Shown: one piece after another, positions 13,426 through 18,078 of the stretch | How the letters are laid out: the number at the start of each line of letters is the position of its first letter | Numbering within the stretch: the first letter of the stretch is position 1 | Assembly: GCA_017849335.1 (NCBI GenBank) | Contig: JAFIHP010000204.1 | Span: 1 to 18,078, forward strand | Direction: 5' to 3' | Source: Actinomycetales bacterium | GTDB lineage: Bacteria > Actinomycetota > Actinomycetes > S36-B12 | DNA: 18,078 bases | The notes under the pieces: model-generated | The model's database searches: none | Told to the model about the DNA's origin: nothing | What the model saw: the letters and a program-made list of their open reading frames with translations, nothing else | Position numbers and translations under genes: made by a program

Positions 13426-13812
13426 GTGACGATCGCCTCGTGGCATCTCCCCGACGACATGGTCGCCGCGTCGGTGGCGCGCGATCACGCCGCGCGGTGG
13501 GCCGCGGACCTCGGCTGGGACGTCGCGGAGACGGACGACCTCGTCCTCGTCGTGTCCGAGCTCGTCGCGAACGGCATCCGTCACGGGGGCCCGCCGGTCG
13601 GGCTGGAGCTGTCCAGCACGGCGGACGGTCTTGCCCGCGTCGTGGTGACCGATCGTGGTGACGGCGGCGGACCGGCGCCGCGGGACGCGGCCGAGGACGA
13701 GGGCAGCGGGCGGGGACTGGCGCTGGTGCAGGCGCTCAGCGTCGAGAACGGGTGGAGTCGCGACGGCGACGTGACGTCGGTGTGGGCGGTCGTGCGGCGC
13801 CGCTCGGGCTAG
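13426..13812 (+). CDS. RsbW/SpoIIAB-like ATP-binding protein (GHKL fold, probable anti-sigma kinase)
   Basis: A 128-residue single HATPase_c domain of the serine-kinase/anti-sigma type. The N-box is VVSELVANGIRHGG (family ELVTNAVRHG), the G1 box is VVVTDRGDGGG and the G2 box is GSGRGLALVQALS. The protein ends soon after, at VWAVVRRRSG, the usual length for a stand-alone regulator. Such proteins bind a stress sigma factor or phosphorylate an anti-anti-sigma (STAS) partner. Neither partner gene is in the window, so it is an orphan, as are many actinobacterial copies. The start is GTG 13426, placed just after the stress-type promoter, with no Shine-Dalgarno. It converges on the cupin gene. Confidence 0.9.
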   Translation: MTIASWHLPDDMVAASVARDHAARWAADLGWDVAETDDLVLVVSELVANGIRHGGPPVGLELSSTADGLARVVVTDRGDGGGPAPRDAAEDEGSGRGLALVQALSVENGWSRDGDVTSVWAVVRRRSG

Positions 13813-13836
13813 CCGATGCGCCGGGCGCGAGGGCCG

Positions 13837-14211
13837 CTACTCGGGGTCGCCGTAGTCGTCATCGCCGTCGCGGTGGACCAGCTCGCCGTGGAAGGCGGGC
13901 ACGCAGACCGCGATGTACCGGGCGCCGTCGGCGGACGTGTACCGCACGCGTTCGCCGGCCCGCGTGATCACGGCCTGGCCCGAGCGGACGTGGGTCACGC
14001 CGTCCACGTGCTCGACGTCGAGGGAGCCCTCGAGCACGACCGTGAACTCGTCGAACTCCGGCTCCTGCTCCGGCTCGTGCCAGCCCGCCGGCGCGAGCAT
14101 GTGGGCGACGGACACGACGTCGTCGCCGCTGGACGCGTGCCCCACGTACTCCTCGATGATCTTGCCGCCCGGCACCGGGATGAGCGCAGGTCCGGGGATC
14201 AGCTCAGGCAC
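13837..14211 (-). CDS. Small cupin-domain protein
   Basis: A 124-residue single cupin. The core runs HEPEQEPEFDEFTVVLEGSLDVEHVDGVTHVRSGQAVITRAGERVRYTS: motif 1 holds the His and Glu residues and motif 2 is degraded, lacking its usual His at TRAGERVRY. Metal binding is therefore uncertain and it may be a binding or isomerase-like protein. The tail is very acidic (HRDGDDDYGDPE). It starts at GTG 14211, inside the end of the upstream oxidoreductase gene (8-bp overlap GTGCCTGA), so it is translationally coupled and probably works with it. The substrate is unknown. Confidence 0.85.
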   Translation of the reverse strand: MPELIPGPALIPVPGGKIIEEYVGHASSGDDVVSVAHMLAPAGWHEPEQEPEFDEFTVVLEGSLDVEHVDGVTHVRSGQAVITRAGERVRYTSADGARYIAVCVPAFHGELVHRDGDDDYGDPE

Positions 14212-15232
14212 GATCAGCCTCCAGGGCGGTTCGGGGCGACATGCCCGCGGCGAGGTATAGCGCGTCGATCAGCCGCATGGTGGCGACCGCGTCGGCGGCG
14301 TCGGTCGGCACCGGCTCGCCCAGCCGGACGAGGCGGGCGAAGGCCTCGAGCTGGTACACGTAGCTGGGGCGACGGCCGAGCTCCTCGGTCCGCTGGCTCG
14401 TCCCGACCGTCACGATCACACGGTCGTCGACGTGCGGCAGCACGAACGCGGGCGCGTACGCCTCGCCGTGCGTTCCGACGATGCGGAGCGAGAAGTCGAG
14501 CACGCCGTGCGTCATGCTCGACACGAGGGCACCCTGCGCCCCGCTCGCGAACGTCAGGTCGGCCTCGATCCACGCGTCGACGCCCGGCTGGCTGGGCAGC
14601 TCGCGCCCGTGAGCCGAGGTGACCGCGGGGTCCCCGCCGAGCAGCTCTCCGATCGAGCGGAGTGCGTGGACGGCGTAGCAGCCGACGTCCATGAGCCCGC
14701 CGCCTGCCAGCACCGGGTCCCAGCGCGGATCGCCTGCGGCGGGCGGGGGCATCAGCATCCGGGCCTCGACCAGCGCGATCTCGCCGATCTCCCCGCTCCC
14801 CGCGACCTCCAGCATCCGTCGCATGACCGGGTGGTACCGGTAGTGGAACGCCTCCATGCAGTGGACGCCCGCGGCCGAGGCGGCGAACCGGACGGTCATC
14901 GCCTCGTCCGCGTTGCTCGCGAACGGCTTCTCCGTCAGGACGTGCTTGCCGGTCGCGCGCGCCGCGAGGTGCTCCGGGCCGTGCCCGCCGTTGGGGAGGG
15001 TGGGGTCGACGGCCTCGACCTCGGGGTCGTCGATGACCGCCTGGTAGCCCTCCAGCACGCGCTCGACACCGCTCTCGGCCGCGAACTGCTCGGCTCGGGC
15101 ACGGTCGCGCGCCGCGACGGCGACGAGGCGCGTACCCGTCTCGCGCGCCGGGTGCACGATGGCCCCCGCGCTGATCCGAGCCGCGCCCAGCACCCCGATG
15201 CGCAGCGGCTCGAGGCCCGCGAGAGCGCTCAC
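14204..15232 (-). CDS. Gfo/Idh/MocA-family NAD(P)-dependent oxidoreductase
   Basis: A 342-residue sugar- or polyol-type dehydrogenase. The N-terminal Rossmann domain begins LRIGVLGAARISAGAI, continues LVAVAARDRARAEQFA, and reaches the catalytic Lys motif KHVLTEKPFASNADEA near residue 98. The C-terminal domain (about 125-340) contains AFHYRYHPVMRRMLE and GGGLMDVGCYAVHALR, typical of the dihydrodiol/xylose dehydrogenase-like group. The start is GTG 15232 with GAGG 5 nt upstream. It follows the two-TM gene by 12 bp and overlaps the cupin by 8 bp, so it lies within the run from the BMP gene. A role in pentose metabolism would suit that context, but the substrate is not readable. Confidence 0.92.
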   Translation of the reverse strand: MSALAGLEPLRIGVLGAARISAGAIVHPARETGTRLVAVAARDRARAEQFAAESGVERVLEGYQAVIDDPEVEAVDPTLPNGGHGPEHLAARATGKHVLTEKPFASNADEAMTVRFAASAAGVHCMEAFHYRYHPVMRRMLEVAGSGEIGEIALVEARMLMPPPAAGDPRWDPVLAGGGLMDVGCYAVHALRSIGELLGGDPAVTSAHGRELPSQPGVDAWIEADLTFASGAQGALVSSMTHGVLDFSLRIVGTHGEAYAPAFVLPHVDDRVIVTVGTSQRTEELGRRPSYVYQLEAFARLVRLGEPVPTDAADAVATMRLIDALYLAAGMSPRTALEADRA

Positions 15233-15244
15233 GCGGACCTCGTC

Positions 15245-15427
15245 CTACTCGCGGCCGAGGACGAGCGAGCCGAAGACGCCCACGAGGGCCAGCACGCCGG
15301 CCGCGACCCAGCAACCGGTCACGTGATCGGCGTTCATCAAGGTCAGACCCCATCCGATCAGCGCGGACAGGACCAGCACCAAGATGACCGCCGGAACCGG
15401 GTGTGCCTTGTGCGCGTGCTCGCTCAT
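15245..15427 (-). CDS. Small two-TM membrane protein, unknown
   Basis: 60 residues. A short polar N-terminus (MSEHAHKAHP) is followed by hydrophobic segments at about 11-31 (VPAVILVLVLSALIGWGLTL) and 37-57 (VTGCWVAAGVLALVGVFGSL), predicting a helical hairpin with both ends on the same side. The start is ATG 15427 with a strong ribosome site GGAGGAGA (15432-15439). It lies 34 bp after deoA and 12 bp before the oxidoreductase, so it is likely co-transcribed. No family recognised. Confidence 0.82.
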   Translation of the reverse strand: MSEHAHKAHPVPAVILVLVLSALIGWGLTLMNADHVTGCWVAAGVLALVGVFGSLVLGRE

Positions 15428-15461
15428 CGTGTCTCCTCCACCAACGTCATGTGTCCTGCGC

Positions 15462-16751
15462 TCAGGTGATCCGGTCGATCACCAGCGGAAGGCGCTCCAT
15501 CGTAGAGCCCGCCGGACTGACGACGACGGCCCCCGTGAGGGCGTCGTGCGCCGTCGCGAACCGGCCGGGCTCGTCGGTGAGCAGCGTGAGAAGCGGCGCG
15601 CCGGCCTCGACCGTGTCGCCGGGCTTCACGTGCAGCCGGATGCCGGCCCCGGCCGAGACCGCGTCCTCCTTGCGCGCCCGGCCCGCGCCCAGCCGCCAGG
15701 CCGCGACACCGATCGACAGCGCATCCATCCGCGTGACGACGCCCGCGACATCGGCACGCACGACGTCCGACTCCGCAGCCACCGGGAGCGCCGCGTCCGG
15801 GTCCCCGCCCTGGGCACGGATGAGCCGGCGCCACACGTCCATCGCCCGGCCGTCGCGCAGGGCCTTCGCCGGGTCGGCGTCCGGGAGCCCCGCGAGGTCG
15901 AGCATCTCCCGGGCGAGCAGGATCGTGAGCTCGACGACGTCGGACGGCCCGCCGCCCGCCAGCACCTCGACCGACTCCTCGACCTCGATCGCGTTCCCCA
16001 CGGTGAGCCCGAGCGGCACGTCCATCGCCGTGATGAGAGCCCGCGTCGTGACGCCAGCGTCGGTGCCCAGCCGCACCATCGTCTCGGCCAGGAGGCGCGC
16101 CTTCGCCGGGTCCGCCATGAAGGCTCCCGACCCGGTCTTCACGTCGAGCACGAGGGAGCTGACCCCCTCGGCGATCTTCTTGCTCATGATGCTGCTGGCG
16201 ATGAGCGGGATCGCCTCGACCGTGCCGGTGACGTCGCGCAGCGCGTAGAGCTTGCGGTCGGCCGGCGCGAGCCCGTCGCCCGCCGCGCAGATGACGCCGC
16301 CCACGTCGTCCAGGGTCGCCAGCATCTCCGCGGGGGCGAGCTGCGCCCGCCAGCCGGGGATCGACTCGAGCTTGTCGAGCGTGCCGCCGGTGTGCCCCAG
16401 CCCGCGCCCGCTGAGCTGCGGGACGGCCGCCCCGCAGGCGGCGACGACGGGCACCAGCGGCAGGGTGATCTTGTCCCCGACGCCACCGGTCGAGTGCTTG
16501 TCGACCGTCGGGCGCGACAGCGATCCGAAGTCCATGCGCTCGCCGCTGTTGACCATCGCCGCGGTCCAGCGCACGATCTCGGCCTCGGTCATGCCGTTGA
16601 GCAGGATGGCCATCGCCAGCGCGGACATCTGCTCGTCGGCGACGACACCGCGGGTGTACGCGTCGATGACCCAGTCGACCTGGGCGTCCGTGAGCGTCCG
16701 GCCGTCCCGCTTGGCCTTGATGACGTCGACGGCGGCGAACGGCTCAAGCAT
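15462..16751 (-). CDS. deoA: Thymidine phosphorylase
   Basis: A 429-residue enzyme that phosphorolyses thymidine or deoxyuridine to the base and deoxyribose-1-phosphate. The N-terminal alpha domain has DVIKAKRDGRTLTDAQVDWVI and MSALAMAILLNGM. The phosphate site is KHSTGGVGDK (near residue 85-95), and the family signature SGRGLGHTGGTLDKLE is complete. The C-terminal beta domain ends in a typical AGAPLLTLLTDEP lobe. ATG 16751 is preferred over GTG 16754 because it gives the same 8-bp overlap (ATGCTTGA) with the upstream gene as two other junctions here. It directly follows cdd, the usual actinobacterial pairing, and supplies deoxyribose-1-phosphate for the pathway ending in acetaldehyde. Confidence 0.97.
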   Translation of the reverse strand: MLEPFAAVDVIKAKRDGRTLTDAQVDWVIDAYTRGVVADEQMSALAMAILLNGMTEAEIVRWTAAMVNSGERMDFGSLSRPTVDKHSTGGVGDKITLPLVPVVAACGAAVPQLSGRGLGHTGGTLDKLESIPGWRAQLAPAEMLATLDDVGGVICAAGDGLAPADRKLYALRDVTGTVEAIPLIASSIMSKKIAEGVSSLVLDVKTGSGAFMADPAKARLLAETMVRLGTDAGVTTRALITAMDVPLGLTVGNAIEVEESVEVLAGGGPSDVVELTILLAREMLDLAGLPDADPAKALRDGRAMDVWRRLIRAQGGDPDAALPVAAESDVVRADVAGVVTRMDALSIGVAAWRLGAGRARKEDAVSAGAGIRLHVKPGDTVEAGAPLLTLLTDEPGRFATAHDALTGAVVVSPAGSTMERLPLVIDRIT

Positions 16752-17190
16752 CACGGTCCTCCGCCCGCTCCACGAGGTCTTCCGGTCCGAACGCCTGCGG
16801 CAGGATCTCGGCGAACGTCAACACGCCCTGCGGCGTCGCGATGAGCGCCGTCGGCGATCCGTGCTCCCACAGCAGCTGACGGCACCGGCCGCAGGGCATC
16901 AGCGCAGCGCCGTGCTGGTCGACGCACGCGACCGCGCGCAGCCTCCCGCCGCCGCCGGCGTGCAGGGCCGACACCATGCCGCATTCGGCGCACAGGCCCA
17001 CGCCGTACGACGCGTTCTCGACGTTGCACCCGACCACGACCCGTCCGTCGTCGACGAGGCCGGCCACCCCGACCTTGAACCGGGAGTACGGCGCGTACGC
17101 GTGATGCATCGCCTCGACGGCCGCCGCCGTCAGGGCGTCCCAGTCGACGGTCTGCGCAGAAGTCACGGTCAGACCGTAGTCGTCATTCAC
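16744..17190 (-). CDS. cdd: Cytidine deaminase
   Basis: 148 residues, the tetrameric short form of the zinc enzyme converting cytidine and deoxycytidine to the uridine forms. The zinc and proton-shuttle motif is CAEC (C67, catalytic E69), and the second zinc pair is PCGRC (C100, C103). YAPYSRFKVGVA and GCNVENASYGVGLCAE are the standard substrate-loop sequences. GTG 17190 overlaps the upstream stop by 8 bp (GTGAATGA). GTG 17166 (MTSAQTVDW) would give a more typical family length, and neither has a clear ribosome site. Coupled to deoA downstream, so deamination feeds phosphorolysis. Confidence 0.96.
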   Translation of the reverse strand: MNDDYGLTVTSAQTVDWDALTAAAVEAMHHAYAPYSRFKVGVAGLVDDGRVVVGCNVENASYGVGLCAECGMVSALHAGGGGRLRAVACVDQHGAALMPCGRCRQLLWEHGSPTALIATPQGVLTFAEILPQAFGPEDLVERAEDRDA

Positions 17191-17974
17191 CCGCGTCGGT
17201 GGCCAGCCGGCCCGATGCCACGTCGTCGGCGACCGCCGACACCTGCGTGCGGAGCCTCGGGGGAACGTCGCCGACCTCGACCCGGACTCCCCCGTCCGCC
17301 AGGGTCCCGTCGACGTCGCCGCCGACGTAGAGGCCGTCGGCCACCTGCTGGGCCACGGCGACCGCGGACACTGCCGGGTCCGTCACCAGCCAGCCGAGCG
17401 CGCCCGGGTTCCGCTCCTGCTCCAGGCCGATGCCGATCCGCTGCTGCCGGGGGACCGGGGCGAGCCGACTCAGGCCCGGTGAGGCCGTGAAGGCGACGTC
17501 GACGCCGGATCGGGCCCACCGCCGCAGCAGCCGCTCGGCTGCCCGGTCGTCCGCCGCGCGCCGGGAGGATCCGAGGACGGACACGTCGGTGCCGGTCTGG
17601 CTGGCGCGGTATCGCGCACCGGCGACGAACGACCGCGCACGCCGTTCCGCCTCCGCGTCGTCGGCGAGCCCGAGCGCGCCCAGCCTCCCCGACGACGACG
17701 CACCCGCGGCGAGGTAGCCCGCGACGAACGCCGCGCTGCCGGCGTCGAAGCCGAGCCGCGTGACGTTGGCCGGCAGCGTCGACGACGAGGCGATCCCCGC
17801 AGCGGCGACGGGCAGGTCGGGGTGCGCCTGGGCGACGGCCACCAGCTGATCGGCGTACGGCTCGTACACCGACATCACCAGCGCGCACCGGGTCGCGAGG
17901 AGCCCGGTGGCGGTCTCGGGGACCTGGTCCTCGGTGTCGGCGACGCCGCCCGCCATCGCCCCCTGGCCCGGCGC
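17183..17974 (-). CDS. BMP/Med-type substrate-binding protein, 3' part (5' end lost at the chimeric contig end)
   Basis: About 264 residues of a basic-membrane-protein family periplasmic-binding domain, the type that binds nucleosides for ABC import. Family landmarks are ALVMSVYEPYADQLVAVAQAHPDLP, NVTRLGFDAGSAAFVAGYLAAG with GRLGALG, SGVDVAFTASPG, IGIGLEQERNPGALGWLVTDP and DGLYVGGDVDGTLADGGV. The N-terminal ~80 residues and lipoprotein signal are missing: the frame meets a TAG at 17975-17977, exactly where the inverted repeat begins, so the truncation is probably artificial. ATG 17956 is only an internal codon. Its stop overlaps the cdd start by 8 bp, and no ABC permease or ATPase gene is visible. 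A nucleoside-binding role is inferred from family and neighbours. Confidence 0.8.
   Translation of the reverse strand, partial: APGQGAMAGGVADTEDQVPETATGLLATRCALVMSVYEPYADQLVAVAQAHPDLPVAAAGIASSSTLPANVTRLGFDAGSAAFVAGYLAAGASSSGRLGALGLADDAEAERRARSFVAGARYRASQTGTDVSVLGSSRRAADDRAAERLLRRWARSGVDVAFTASPGLSRLAPVPRQQRIGIGLEQERNPGALGWLVTDPAVSAVAVAQQVADGLYVGGDVDGTLADGGVRVEVGDVPPRLRTQVSAVADDVASGRLATDAGE
17644..17745. repeat. Inverted repeat, left arm (coding part of the BMP gene)
   Basis: This 102-bp stretch is the original BMP coding sequence (DAGSAAFVAGYLAAG region). Its reverse complement recurs at 17977-18078 with 99/102 identity. See the right arm and the finding on the contig end. Confidence 0.95.
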
Positions 17975-17976
17975 CT

Positions 17977-18078
17977 ACGCCGGCAGCGCGGCGTTCGTCG
18001 CGGGCTTCCTCGCCGCGGGTGCGTCGTCGTCTGGGAGGCTCGGCGCGCTCGGGCTCGCCGACGACGCGGAGGCGGAAC
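17977..18078. repeat. Inverted repeat, right arm: probable fold-back chimera at contig end
   Basis: The last 102 bases read on the plus strand as the BMP coding sequence 17745-17644 in reverse orientation. Three differences exist, at 18007 (Tyr to Phe codon), 18032 and 18041 (both synonymous). The arms enclose 231 bp. The repeat runs exactly to the window end and breaks the BMP frame at its inner edge, which favours an amplification or assembly artefact over a biological inverted duplication. Confidence 0.9.

Noticed and set aside
17952..18078. A second, divergent BMP gene beginning at the right edge on the plus strand
   Set aside because: The similarity begins abruptly at 17977 with no start codon, ribosome site or N-terminal domain, and it is an inverted 99/102 copy of the neighbouring gene. 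An artefact is simpler.

Overview
This is an 18 kb window from a very GC-rich genome. The codon use, frequent GTG starts and gene families (DUF3107, actinobacterial ferritin-like protein, MiaE-like fold, TetR, RhlE-type helicase, orphan ParA) all point to an actinomycete. A Nocardioidaceae or Propionibacteriales-type organism is a reasonable guess but cannot be proved here. I see no rRNA, tRNA, CRISPR array, prophage or insertion sequence. Coding density is very high: 21 protein genes plus one small candidate leader ORF, with almost no non-coding DNA.

Layout. 1-1708 (+): the 3' part of an aldehyde dehydrogenase and a coupled half-length ALDH homologue that lacks catalytic residues. 1748-2554 (+): a GNAT acetyltransferase. 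4931-2551 (-): adenosine deaminase, a GT2 glycosyltransferase and a small membrane protein, probably one operon. 4983-6621 (+): a MOSC protein and a secreted pentapeptide-repeat protein. 8402-6631 (-): an ABC-F ATPase with a long leader that may hold a regulatory uORF. 9289-8402 (-): an alpha/beta hydrolase. 9347-13347: the TetR, DUF3107, ferritin-like, DEAD-box helicase and ParA block, which by recollection matches the Mycobacterium tuberculosis Rv3208-Rv3213c neighbourhood. 13426-13812 (+): an RsbW-like ATPase behind a sigma-B/sigma-F-type promoter. 17974-13837 (-): BMP-type binding protein, cytidine deaminase, thymidine phosphorylase, a two-TM peptide, a Gfo/Idh/MocA oxidoreductase and a cupin, head to tail.

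How the genes fit. Both ends of the window, and the add gene between them, concern nucleoside catabolism. The BMP-like protein would bind nucleosides. Cdd and Add deaminate cytidine and adenosine. DeoA phosphorolyses thymidine. Downstream of deoxyribose-5-phosphate aldolase (not in the window), an aldehyde dehydrogenase would remove acetaldehyde. The middle of the window is a conserved actinobacterial core block.

Regulation. Most genes that begin a transcription unit have a TANNNT hexamer 6-7 nt before the start codon, the layout of leaderless mRNAs. The ABC-F gene is the clear exception. Every convergent pair nearly touches, and I see no classical intrinsic terminator.

Caution. The last 102 bases (17977-18078) are an inverted, 99/102 identical copy of 17644-17745. 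This looks like a fold-back chimera at a contig end, so the 5' end of the BMP gene is not reliable beyond about 17974.
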